DNA of 64,000 nt from an uncultured Rubripirellula sp. (lineage in GTDB: Bacteria > Planctomycetota > Planctomycetia > Pirellulales > Pirellulaceae): the NCBI GenBank assembly GCA_938075415.1, contig CALJHC010000004.1, positions 310,001 through 374,000 on the forward strand, in the 5' to 3' direction. The stretch's first letter is position 1. Every line of letters starts with the position of its first letter. The translations under genes were made by a program, and so were the position numbers. The notes under the pieces are model-generated. The model worked only from the letters and a program-made list of their open reading frames with translations, made no database searches and had not been told where the DNA came from. This document shows, in pieces, positions 46,559-56,800 of this stretch.

Positions 46559-47017
46559 GATAGGAAAGGCCGAAAATAGTAGGCGCAATGACTGGGGCCG
46601 TTGGGTTAGTCTAACCGCTGAACCAATGCAGTGTCCGCGCGGCTGCAACTGAATTCCAGAAATACCAACCGAGAGTGAACTGAATGTATTTCGTTAGCCA
46701 ACTACCTCAAGGTTGCGGAAGTGGCCTCACGGCACGGACCATACCCGCAAACTCATACTAGTCAACATAAACCAGTCAACTCAAACCTGATAAAGATCGT
46801 TCGCCGTTGATCACATCCTCACAATTTACCATGATACCCAGATGACGGAACGAAGCACGACAGCATTAGCAAATGGACCCATGGCCAGCGTTTCATTTTG
46901 TTAAATCACCTTACGATGGATTGCTCAAGATTTGGTCGAATGATTCAATGTCATTCCTTTCTCTTTTCCAGCGATCCGATTTATCAAACGATCACCAACA
47001 CATCATTCGGACATCGC
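46559..47017. other. Divergent spacer CRTAC1-5 / CRTAC1-6
   Basis: About 460 bp. The frames of both neighbours extend into it, from 46648 leftwards and from 46898 rightwards. It should contain both promoters; I see no clear boxes. Confidence 0.4.
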
Positions 47018-50000
47018 ATGCATTGCCATTCTCCACTGCGAATCCGAAAGGGAAAGCAACAAAGTTTGCCCCACGCCCAAAAGCGACGATTATCTCGTCG
47101 AAGCGTGTTGAGGACAGGCAATTGTCTGGTGCTCCTCTCCTTTCTTGCATGGATGACTGGATGCAATCAGACGAACAGTGTTCCACCAGAGAAGTCAGAA
47201 GAAACTTCCGGTACGATCCCAACAGACATCGATACGCAGCCATCCAATCCACAGCCCTCACCGTCCAATCAGTCGTCGGCCTTGGACCGAGAAAAACAAC
47301 TCGCTGAGGCGGATCAGTGCATGGAGGCGGGAAATTACAACGAAGCGAACTCGCTTCTTACGTCCCTGCTCCTGATCAATCCCAATGATTCCGAAGTCCT
47401 TTTCCGTATCGCTAATTCAACGGCTGCGGAGGGAGATCTCTTGAAAGCGGTGACTTTCCTGAACTCAATTTCGCCTGATGATCTTGAGGCAGGACTTCCA
47501 GCGTTGGGGCAAGCGGCAGACTGGTACGCTCAGCTCAAATTGTACGCGGAAGCCGAAAACCGATACCGAAGACTTTTGAAAATTGCTCCGCAAGCGTCAA
47601 TCGCCCATCGACGTCTCGCCCTGCTTTTAAATCGGCAGGGACGACGCCACGAAGCCGCCGTTCACCTTCGAGAGCTCTGCAAGATTGGTGATATCCGACA
47701 AGATGAATTACATGCGTTAATCGTGCTCAGTGATGCGATGGGCGGTGAATCACCAACGCAAAATCAACCGGCCGGTGACCCCAGTTCGGTCAACGATCCA
47801 ACCGACGATGTTGATTACTCTCCGATTAATGACTGGGGTCGCTCAAGAATTCTCTTTACCCAGAGGAAGTATGCAGAGGCTGCTTCCTTACTGAACGCTG
47901 ATGGCACCGGCGTTAAAAAAAACACAAGTGCCGAACCGACTGAGGTTGGCGAAATCATGCCCGCATCGATCGTTGCTTTTCAAGGACGCGTATTGGCCGA
48001 AGCGCAAAATGACACGGAGTTCAAAAAATGGCTGATGCAGGTTGAGAATCGGCAGGATGTTCAAGAGTACGCTGAATACTGGGCCGCAATCGGCACCTAC
48101 CTCGCCAGTCGGCAAAAACATGAGCAAGCGACTCACGCATTTCTCAATGCACTCGACCGCGACCCAACTGACTTCCGGTCAATCAACCGATTACATCAGA
48201 TGCTCGAACAACTCGGCCGCACCGAGCAAGCAGAACGATGGGAGGCAAGATGGAAAGCGAATCGCGAAATCCTGCTCGCCAATAATGCAATCTCCGCCAG
48301 CAACAATCCCAATGTCGATGCGATGAACGAACTTGCTTCGCAGCTATCGGGAGTTGGACGTAAGTTAGAGGCAGTTTTGTGGAAGATGCTTGAATCCTAT
48401 CACCGTGGTGCCGACCAGGAGATCTTGAATCACTGGAATCAGCAACTTCGGCAACTCGTGGAAAGCAAGGATGGTTTTCCCTCAACCCTAGTCCGACTCT
48501 GCGACATGAACCAAGGCTCTTTTTCTGCACCACAACTTGATCAGATTCGCGAACCGGTCTCGGATTCAGCACAACCCCGGGACACAGGCTTTACCTTGTC
48601 AGAGATTCAACCCCAGATGATGAATGTGGCCAACTCGGTTGGCCTCATTCACAGATTCCAGCCCGCCTCGGCGCCCCTTGAGTCTGGATTTGCAATGTAC
48701 CATCAAGCCGGTGGGGGAGTTGCAGTGCTTGATTATGATCTGGACGGTTCAGCTGACCTCTACTTTGCTCAAGGCGCAGCGGACTCGCCGGACTTCATGA
48801 GCAAGACGAGCAACCCGCTTTTCCGGAACCTGGAGGCCCAATTTTCCGAGGTGACTCAACAGGCGGAGGCCTCGGAATACGCCTACACCATCGGATGTAC
48901 TTCCGGTGACTGGAATCAGGATGGCTTCCCCGATTTGGTCACGGCCAATATCGGAACCAACCGGATCCTGATCAACAACGGTGACGGCACGTACCGAGCC
49001 GAGTCACTTTCGAGCAGCAAGAACCTGCAGACGATGCCAGCATCCATTGCCATTGCAGACCTCAATCAAGATGGCTTACCGGATCTCTATGAAGCAAATT
49101 ACATCGAGGACGCAAAGATTGACTTACGACCCGACCGAGACGCCAACGGAAATGTCATCGAAGCGGTTGGCCCTGCCGACTTTGCACCCGCCCGAGATCG
49201 AATCGGCATACGCGATGCCGACGGTAAAATCGTCTTTGAAACGATAAGCGAAACGCCAAGTTCGATACATCGTGGGCTGGGTGTCGTCATTGCAGATTTT
49301 GATCAAAAGAAAGGGAATGATGTCTTCGTTGGAAATGACAAATCACCCAATCAGCTTTGGACCTTCAACTCCCAAAGTTTGACGTGGGCCGATGTCGCGA
49401 TGCCGCTCGGAGTCGCCTACTCGTTTGATGGTGGAGGAACCGCGAGCATGGGGATTGCCGCCGGCGACTTTGACCACTCGGGATCCCTGGACCTACACAT
49501 TGCGAATTTCCAAAATGAAAGCGCATGCCTCTACCTCGCTCAGTCCGAATCCTTCCAAGATAGAGCCGCACAGTTTCGCCTTGGTGTTCCCAGTTATGAG
49601 GTGCTTGGATTTGGGTCGCAATCGATTGATTTCAACAACGATGGACTTCTTGATCTTGCGGTCACCAATGGCCACATCGACAACTATCAAAAAATGAGCG
49701 GTCCGTTCATGCAACGATTTCAGCTATTTAGAAATACCGGCAATCGTTTTGAGGAATTGATCGTCAACGATGCATCTGAATACCTGGACGAAGGTCACCT
49801 TGGGCGTGCCATGGCAAGGCTCGATTTTAACAATGATGGTCGAGATGATCTCGTGATCACTCACCTCAATGAGCCATCCGCTTTGCTAAAAAATCAAACG
49901 TCGACACAAAATCATTGGCTTCAGGTTCAACTCGTTGGCACAAAAAGCGAGAGGGACGCGATCGGTGCCATGATCACTGTCTTCAGCGACCAGCACCAGT

Positions 50001-50203
50001 CAACACAGTGGATCGTCGGCGGAGATGGCTACCTCTGCCGAAACCAAGCACTCGCCAGTTTCGGACTTGGCACAAGCAAACGCATCGAAAAGGTCGAAAT
50101 CCAATGGCCAAGCGGGCAGAAACAAGTGATCAAGGGCCTTGAATTGAATCGCCGAATCATCGTGATCGAAAATATTGACCAATGGCACGCTTTCATTGAA
50201 TAG
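47018..50203 (+). CDS. CRTAC1-family lipoprotein 6: TPR arm + FG-GAP propeller + ASPIC/UnbV domain
   Basis: From the ATG at 47018 the product has 1061 residues; the frame is open to 46898. A basic region (RKGKQQSLPHAQKRRLSRR) precedes LVLLSFLAWMTGC, the lipobox. A Ser/Pro/Gln-rich linker follows, then a TPR arm ~95-500 with GLPALGQAADW...AENRYRRLL...LLNRQGRRHEAAVHLRELC, nearly the same as in lipoproteins 2 and 7. FG-GAP motifs begin near 572 (YDLDGSADLYFAQGA), then GDWNQDGFPDLVTANIG, DLNQDGLPDLYEANY and DFNNDGLLDLAVTNG. The ASPIC/UnbV domain is ~966-1055 (VGTKSERDAIGAMI, GGDGYLCRNQ, IQWPSGQKQVI). It is the first of three tandem plus-strand members. Confidence 0.9.
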   Translation: MHCHSPLRIRKGKQQSLPHAQKRRLSRRSVLRTGNCLVLLSFLAWMTGCNQTNSVPPEKSEETSGTIPTDIDTQPSNPQPSPSNQSSALDREKQLAEADQCMEAGNYNEANSLLTSLLLINPNDSEVLFRIANSTAAEGDLLKAVTFLNSISPDDLEAGLPALGQAADWYAQLKLYAEAENRYRRLLKIAPQASIAHRRLALLLNRQGRRHEAAVHLRELCKIGDIRQDELHALIVLSDAMGGESPTQNQPAGDPSSVNDPTDDVDYSPINDWGRSRILFTQRKYAEAASLLNADGTGVKKNTSAEPTEVGEIMPASIVAFQGRVLAEAQNDTEFKKWLMQVENRQDVQEYAEYWAAIGTYLASRQKHEQATHAFLNALDRDPTDFRSINRLHQMLEQLGRTEQAERWEARWKANREILLANNAISASNNPNVDAMNELASQLSGVGRKLEAVLWKMLESYHRGADQEILNHWNQQLRQLVESKDGFPSTLVRLCDMNQGSFSAPQLDQIREPVSDSAQPRDTGFTLSEIQPQMMNVANSVGLIHRFQPASAPLESGFAMYHQAGGGVAVLDYDLDGSADLYFAQGAADSPDFMSKTSNPLFRNLEAQFSEVTQQAEASEYAYTIGCTSGDWNQDGFPDLVTANIGTNRILINNGDGTYRAESLSSSKNLQTMPASIAIADLNQDGLPDLYEANYIEDAKIDLRPDRDANGNVIEAVGPADFAPARDRIGIRDADGKIVFETISETPSSIHRGLGVVIADFDQKKGNDVFVGNDKSPNQLWTFNSQSLTWADVAMPLGVAYSFDGGGTASMGIAAGDFDHSGSLDLHIANFQNESACLYLAQSESFQDRAAQFRLGVPSYEVLGFGSQSIDFNNDGLLDLAVTNGHIDNYQKMSGPFMQRFQLFRNTGNRFEELIVNDASEYLDEGHLGRAMARLDFNNDGRDDLVITHLNEPSALLKNQTSTQNHWLQVQLVGTKSERDAIGAMITVFSDQHQSTQWIVGGDGYLCRNQALASFGLGTSKRIEKVEIQWPSGQKQVIKGLELNRRIIVIENIDQWHAFIE

Positions 50204-50585
50204 GCAGACCTCGTCAAGAGCGCGGGAACAACTAGAATGGTGGCATCGACCCGAGGTGGCGAACCGTCAGAACCACTCCGGTTTATCCGTTGCAAGGTTT
50301 CTGTCCGTCTTGATCACGTAGTTAAATTTCGTGTACTGGAAACCCGCATTTGGAAACCCGCATTTGGAAATCAGGACTGCTTTTGCAAATAGCAACTGAT
50401 AAGTGAGTGCGTCCATAATGTCTCGTCAGTTGAGGGGTCAGGATTCCCCGCAAATTCAATTGCTGCTCACGTTGCATCGGACCTGTGAGAACCATGCTTC
50501 GCCAGTGAAAAATCAAGAACGTTGGCAGAGAACAGACCCATTACCCTCTGCGTCAAACTCATCGAACGGCTAGAATTAACGGGTC
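50204..50585. other. Spacer CRTAC1-6 / CRTAC1-7
   Basis: About 380 bp, with a 14-bp tandem repeat at 50338-50370. No terminator-like hairpin seen. It could hold a promoter for lipoprotein 7. Confidence 0.45.
50338..50370. repeat. 14-bp tandem repeat, two full copies and a part
   Basis: The unit GGAAACCCGCATTT occurs twice exactly, followed by GGAAA of a third copy. Confidence 0.9.
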
Positions 50586-53500
50586 ATGAATCAAATCCGG
50601 TGGACTTCAAACGAATCTCCCATGCATCATTTGAATAAGCTCAGCAATGTTTTCTATTGCTTCTTGCTTCTTGCCGGCCTTGGTTGTGATTCAGATCACA
50701 CGAATGAAACCAGGATCGATTCCGGTACTTTAGGTGAAGCAACGGCCCCCTCCGAGGCGTCGCCAGAAACCGACGCTGATCAAAGGATTTCGGATCCGGC
50801 TCCCGCTTTGGATGAATCAACCGCGGATGCTCCCTACCCACAGTCAGAACGCGACAACGCTCTCCAGCGATCGGAAGAATTGATCAGCCGTGGTGAATAC
50901 GGTTCGGCCGAAACCATTCTGAAATCGCTTCTCGTTACCAATCCCGATGATGTCGAATCAACGTTCCGTTTAGCCATGCTGGCTGCCCAACAGGGCAATC
51001 TTTTCATCGCAGTCAACTACTTAGAGGCAATTCCAAACGATCACCCGGAAGCGGGACTGCCCGCGTTAGGACAGGCTGCAGATTGGTACTTTCAACTCGA
51101 ACGTTACCAAGAGGCGGAAGAACGCTACAAGGAAATCCTGAATCTGATCCCTGACGCTGCGGAGGCCCACCGAAAACTTGCCTACCTTTACAACCGACAA
51201 GGCAGGCGGCATGAAGCCGCTTTTCACGTCCGATCCCTTTGCTCACAGGGCAATGTCCTGCAAGATGAACTGCATTCGCTAATTCATCTCAGCGATGCCA
51301 TGTATGACGAACGATCCCGAGCACCCCAAAACCAGGATCGCCCCTATTGGCCGATCGATTCAGGCGCTGAAGCGAGGAAGGCGTTTTCCGAGCTCGATTA
51401 TGCAACAGCGGTCAAGGTTCTTCAAAAAGCGGTTCAAGACGGCACCGCGTTGCCATCAATGGTTGCACTTTTTGGAAGGGCTGCCGCGGAGGCTCAAGAT
51501 TCAAAAGCGATGCAAAGCTGGCTCCGCCGAAGCGACGACCTCTCAACGGAGTATGCCGATCATTGGGCCGCAATGGGGCTGGTGCTTTTGCAACAAAATC
51601 AAGTGCCTGAAGCCGGAAGATGTTTTTTGGAAGCGTTGATTCGTGATCCCACTGACTTTCGTTCCATGAGCCGACTTCGATCCATCGTCGAATCCTCTGG
51701 ACTGACCGATCAGGCGCAGCAAATTGAAGAACGCTTTGGACTGCTGAAAGAAATCACAAAATCAAATAACGAAATTGTAGATTCACCAACACCGAACCCC
51801 AACGCAATGATTCAGATTTCACGGCAACTCGATGCCGTTGATCGAAAGTTGGAATCTGCCTTGTGGAAGCTACTTGCGGGATTTCACCAAGAACTGCCAG
51901 CCTCTTCATTGCAACAATTACAATCTGAGTTGACAACAATCATTGATTCAGGTCGATCCTTTCCCGATCACACCACTGGCTTCCTGGGAGTCAAACGAGA
52001 CGCTTTCCCTCTTCCTGATTTGAGTCCAAACAAATTGCAACAGTCGATCGCTGGCACCTTGCCCGTTCGCAAACCAACTGACGTTGTCACCCAGCCTCAA
52101 TTCATCAATGTTGCTGAATCGACTGGCATCCAACACGCTTTTCAAGTCGCCACAAATGAGCAAAACCGTGGTTTCGCTGTCTACCAATCGGTGGGTGGAG
52201 CAGTTGCCGTTGTTGACTATGACCTTGACGGGCGGCAAGACCTCTACTTTGCGCAGGGCGCCGCGGATCCACCCGACTTTCGATCGTCTCAGGGAAATGA
52301 ACTCTACCGAACCGTCGACAGTGGATTGATTAACGTGTCCGAAGTCAGTGATTGCAACGAGCAGCGTTACTCCCTGGGGGTCACAGCGGGTGATTGGAAT
52401 CAGGACGGATTCGCAGATCTGGTGATTGCGAACATTGGCGAGAATTTACTGCTGCTTAACAACGGCGATGGCACGTTTAGAGCAGAAACGATTGATGACC
52501 GAGACGACAAGTCCTTGATGAGCACCTCTCTCGCTATCGCCGATCTCAACGGCGATCATTTGCCAGACCTTTTCGAGGTCAATTACCTGCACGATGAGAA
52601 TCTGCCAAGACGTCCCCGTCGCAATTTGCAGGGTGATGTCATAGAAACCATGATGCCCAAAGACTTCCAATCTGCCATGGACAGAATCATCATTCAAGGT
52701 GCTGATGGATCGATGACCTCACAACCGGTCAGCGATTCTCTCAAGGATGCCCGATCAGGACTGGGTGTCGTCATTGGCGATTTTGACCACCAGCCAGGAA
52801 ACGAAATCTTTGTGGGCAACGATGTTGACGCAAATCAATTCTGGAAACAATCCGCAACCTCCCAAGACTGGAACGACACAGCAATGCTGCGCGGCTGTGC
52901 CTACGGGTTCAGTGGTGCAAAGACAGCTTCAATGGGTATTGCCGCGGGTGATTTGGATCGCAATGGCTGGATGGACCTCCACATTACAAACTTCCAAGGC
53001 GAAAGCGTCAGCCACTACCTCAATCAAGACGGTTTTTTTCGAGACCTGAATATCCAGTATCAACTGGCCGAACCCAGCCAAGATGTGTTAGGTTTCGGAG
53101 CTCAAGCATTTGATTTTGATAATGACGGCGACCTTGATCTGATGGTGGCCAACGGCCACATCGAGAATTCGGTCGCGACGCCAGATCCGTTTGCGCAACC
53201 TGCGCAACTATTCCGCAACCGTGGTGATCAATTCGAACTGACCAAGGTCCTCGACACGTCGAATTATTGGTCGACATCACACGTCGGTCGAGGAGTCGCC
53301 AAGCTGGATTGGAACGAAGATGGGAACCTGGATCTAGTCGTCACCCACCTCAATGAAAAATCTGCGTTACTTGTCAACCAAACCTCTAACGCAAACCACT
53401 GGCTACGAATCAAAATCATTGGCACCAAGAGCGAACGTGATGGCATCGGTAGCAGAATCGACCTACATCTCGGTGATCAAATATTCACCGAGTGGGTGAC

Positions 53501-53684
53501 GGCCGGGGATGGTTTCTTCAGCCATAATGAATCAGTCCTGCACTTCGGACTTGGTACATTGACCCGGTTCGACAAGATTATCGTTCGTTGGCCGAGCGGG
53601 AAAATACAATCGGTAGCCGGCAGTGATGAAGTCAATCGCACCGTCACCATCATCGAAAACCAGACAGAAGCATTTGATCAATAA
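50586..53684 (+). CDS. CRTAC1-family lipoprotein 7: TPR arm + FG-GAP propeller + ASPIC/UnbV domain
   Basis: The product is 1032 residues; the second ATG at 50622 (MHHLNKLSNVFYCFLLLAGLGC) gives a more compact lipoprotein signal and may be the true start. An acidic linker follows the lipobox. The TPR arm is ~90-480 with GLPALGQAADW...EERYKEIL...LYNRQGRRHEAAFHVRSLC. FG-GAP motifs begin near 544 (YDLDGRQDLYFAQGA), then GDWNQDGFADLVIANIG, DLNGDHLPDLFEVNYL and DFDNDGDLDLMVANG. The ASPIC/UnbV domain is ~937-1025 (IGTKSERDGIGSRI, AGDGFFSHNE, VRWPSGKIQSV). As in lipoprotein 5 the usual cysteine is absent. It forms a subgroup with lipoproteins 2 and 6. Confidence 0.9.
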   Translation: MNQIRWTSNESPMHHLNKLSNVFYCFLLLAGLGCDSDHTNETRIDSGTLGEATAPSEASPETDADQRISDPAPALDESTADAPYPQSERDNALQRSEELISRGEYGSAETILKSLLVTNPDDVESTFRLAMLAAQQGNLFIAVNYLEAIPNDHPEAGLPALGQAADWYFQLERYQEAEERYKEILNLIPDAAEAHRKLAYLYNRQGRRHEAAFHVRSLCSQGNVLQDELHSLIHLSDAMYDERSRAPQNQDRPYWPIDSGAEARKAFSELDYATAVKVLQKAVQDGTALPSMVALFGRAAAEAQDSKAMQSWLRRSDDLSTEYADHWAAMGLVLLQQNQVPEAGRCFLEALIRDPTDFRSMSRLRSIVESSGLTDQAQQIEERFGLLKEITKSNNEIVDSPTPNPNAMIQISRQLDAVDRKLESALWKLLAGFHQELPASSLQQLQSELTTIIDSGRSFPDHTTGFLGVKRDAFPLPDLSPNKLQQSIAGTLPVRKPTDVVTQPQFINVAESTGIQHAFQVATNEQNRGFAVYQSVGGAVAVVDYDLDGRQDLYFAQGAADPPDFRSSQGNELYRTVDSGLINVSEVSDCNEQRYSLGVTAGDWNQDGFADLVIANIGENLLLLNNGDGTFRAETIDDRDDKSLMSTSLAIADLNGDHLPDLFEVNYLHDENLPRRPRRNLQGDVIETMMPKDFQSAMDRIIIQGADGSMTSQPVSDSLKDARSGLGVVIGDFDHQPGNEIFVGNDVDANQFWKQSATSQDWNDTAMLRGCAYGFSGAKTASMGIAAGDLDRNGWMDLHITNFQGESVSHYLNQDGFFRDLNIQYQLAEPSQDVLGFGAQAFDFDNDGDLDLMVANGHIENSVATPDPFAQPAQLFRNRGDQFELTKVLDTSNYWSTSHVGRGVAKLDWNEDGNLDLVVTHLNEKSALLVNQTSNANHWLRIKIIGTKSERDGIGSRIDLHLGDQIFTEWVTAGDGFFSHNESVLHFGLGTLTRFDKIIVRWPSGKIQSVAGSDEVNRTVTIIENQTEAFDQ

Positions 53685-53838
53685 CAACTCTTCCCCAAAG
53701 TCCATCATCTCAGCAAACGCCTTCCAATGCGTTCAGCAGTGCGTTCCCCAATGCAATTCCCAAGACATTTGCGGACAAGACGAACTTCCAACTCATCATC
53801 ATGACCTCAGGGTCAGCAGTTGCCGCTTACCCTTTTCG

Positions 53839-56800
53839 GTGAACAACCAAAGGTCCGTCTATCATCCGGGACGACTTTTCCTGTGCGTGATCGCTGCCAT
53901 GCTGACCGTTGGCTGCGATCGATCTGAAAACAACTCGCAAAATCCCGTTGAGAAAGATTTCTCGTCAAGCAACCCTAGCGAGGAAGCGGGCCTTGAGGAG
54001 GAAGCGGGCCTTGAGACCGCTTCCGTTGATTATCTTGCCGTGGCACGCCAGAAGATTGCATCGCGATTATGGGATGCGGCAGCCGAAGCAGCAGCAAAGG
54101 CACTGTTGCAGAATCCCGACAACGACGAAGCCGCGCTGTTGGCTGCAAAAGCTGAAGTGGGTCGTGGCAACTCTGAAGTTGCGATTGAACTCACTGGTGA
54201 CATTGACCCAAATTTCCGGTTGTTTGACGAGGTCATCAATCTACGTGTGGAATCTCTCTACAAGTTAAAGCGTCTATCCGAGACTGCTGAACTGCTTACG
54301 GCACAAACAAAACGCTCCCCGACAAACTGGTTATGGAGACATCGCGCATGGCAAATCCTGAATCGAATCGGTCGTCGAGAGGAAGCATCTCTTCAAGCTG
54401 AAATGCTGTGCCGTGCAGGCCAAGCAACCGAAGGTGAGTTGAATTCCTTGATGCGGCGTTCGGAAGCCTACCCCAGCAAATTGGACTCAGATGAAAGCCC
54501 ATCAAAATGGTTTGAACCAGGCCTCGGCATCGCGCGTTGGCACTTCACGCAAAGCAAATTTCGCGAGGCCCTTCAGGAACTGGAGAAACAGCAGCAACAA
54601 AACACACCCTCGGCGGCTCGAGACGCGCTTTTCGGGCGTCTGTTAGCGGAGACGCAACAACTCGAAGCATTTCCAATATGGCACGCTCAAATCCAATCCG
54701 AATCCATCGATTCACTCGGCGACTATTGGGCCGGACTTGGGATCTATTTCTTCGATCTACAGTCCTATGAGACCTCGGCAAGATGTCTGCTCGAAGCCAT
54801 CAGGCGAAATCCCACCGACCGCCGAACGATGCAACGCCTCGCAAAGGTATTTGACGCTTTGGGGCAATCCGAACAAGCAGAACAGTATCGACGCCGAGGA
54901 GTTGCGATGGCACAAACCGAGGCAACCTCCGAAGCCCTCTTGTCACTACCCACCGCCAACTATCAGGGTCGATTAGAGATTCACAAGCAGCTCATGCGTC
55001 AAACGATTGAGCTTGAGCGGCCCTTTGAATCACTCGCGTGGGCTTCTCTTGTCTTTCCCACTTCTGCAACCCAACAACGACTAGCTGTTGATCAACAACG
55101 CTCTGACTTACTTCAGTCCAATGATGCGAAATCCATGTCACGTGTTGCCGCATTAATTGGCATCGCCCCAAAAGATTTCAATCTAGGCAAACCGTTTGAT
55201 GAGCTGAAACGGATGACCTCAGCGGAACCAAGAATTGAAGACAAAGCCGAGGTCCAGCCGCTTGCTTCCCCCAAACTTGTGAATGTGGCTAAGCAAGTGG
55301 GATTGAATTTCCAATGGTTCCAAGACCTTGAAATCAACCTGGCGACAATCCCCATTCATGAATCAATTGGTGGAGGAATTGCCGTGCTTGATTACGATCT
55401 TGATGGCTGGCCAGACCTCTACTTCTCCCAAGGCTCAGGAGAGCCGCCAACAACGATGGCCACCAGGTCCAACTCGCTCGTTCGTAATACCACCAGTGGC
55501 TTTGAAGAGGTGACCGGGCACGCCAATGCAATGGATTTCCAATATGGTTCGGGCCTAGCTGCGGGCGACATCAATCAAGACGGATGGATCGATTTATACG
55601 TTGGCAGCTTGGGGCATAACCGATTGCTGATCAACAATGGAGACGGAACCTATCGTGATGCCTCCGCATCACTGGATTCCAAAAGTGATCAATTCAGCAC
55701 CTCACTTGGAATTGCCGATCTTGATGGCGATGGGTTACCCGACCTGTTCGAATCGGTCTACATCGAGATGGAAGGCGCCTTTGCACTACCGGAAACCGGT
55801 CCCGATGGACGTCAAGTGCAGCCGTCGCCTCTGGAATTCTTTGCTCAATCCGATCGCTGGTTCAGTAACTCGGGCGATGGAAACTTTCGCCAGCGTTCCA
55901 TCCCCCGAGAAAATGCAAAGCCCGCAACATCCCTCGGACTCGTGATTACGAACTTTGATCAACAGCCTGGAAATGAAGTTTTCGTTGGAAATGATGTCCG
56001 CCCCAATCACCTCCTTAAGCACCGTCAGGCTGATCAGCCTGAAAAGAATGGGAAACGTCCCGATGGCATCATGATGAACTCAGCCGATGCCCTGGGGCTG
56101 GCAAATGGATTCAGTGGATCCGCAAATGGATGCATGGGCATTGCGGCAGGTGATTTTAACCGCGATGGACGCATGGATTTACACATCACCAATTTCAACG
56201 CTGAATCAGCGAACCTCTACCTCCAGTTGAAATCCGGTGGCTTCACTGACTTCGCCATCCGATACCAACTGGACTCGTGGAGCAAGCCCTATGTCGGCTT
56301 CGGAACCAAAGCGATTGATGTCGACTGTGATGGATGGCTAGATCTTGCAGTGACTAACGGACACATCTTTGACATGAGTGCTTATGGCGAGGGATTTCAG
56401 ATGCCGCCTCAGTTATTCATGAATCTGGGCACTCGATTTCAACCTGCAAGCGTCGATGATGAATCAGGTTACTGGAAAGGTGCATACCTCGGACGGTCCA
56501 TGGCGTCACTCGATTACGATCGAGATGGAAAAACGGATCTCGTGATCAATCACCTTGATCAACCCGCCGCTCTCCTGCAGAACCAAACTGCTACTCCCGG
56601 AAAAACATTTGAACTGGAACTGATCGGCACCGAGTCAGAAAGAGACGCCATTGGGGCTCAAGTCATCATTGAATGTGAACAAAAATCCTCAAGCTCATGG
56701 GTCACCGCCGGTGACGGATACCTCTGCAGCGATGAACCATTACTGGTCTTTGGTATCGGAAAAGCAAGTGAAATTGAATCGGTAACGATTCAGTGGCCAT

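Noticed and set aside
53623..53838. Upstream extension of CRTAC1-8 overlapping CRTAC1-7 by 62 bp
   Set aside because: The added residues (many Gln, Cys, His, Ser) do not resemble a signal peptide, and the GTG at 53839 gives a normal lipoprotein signal.
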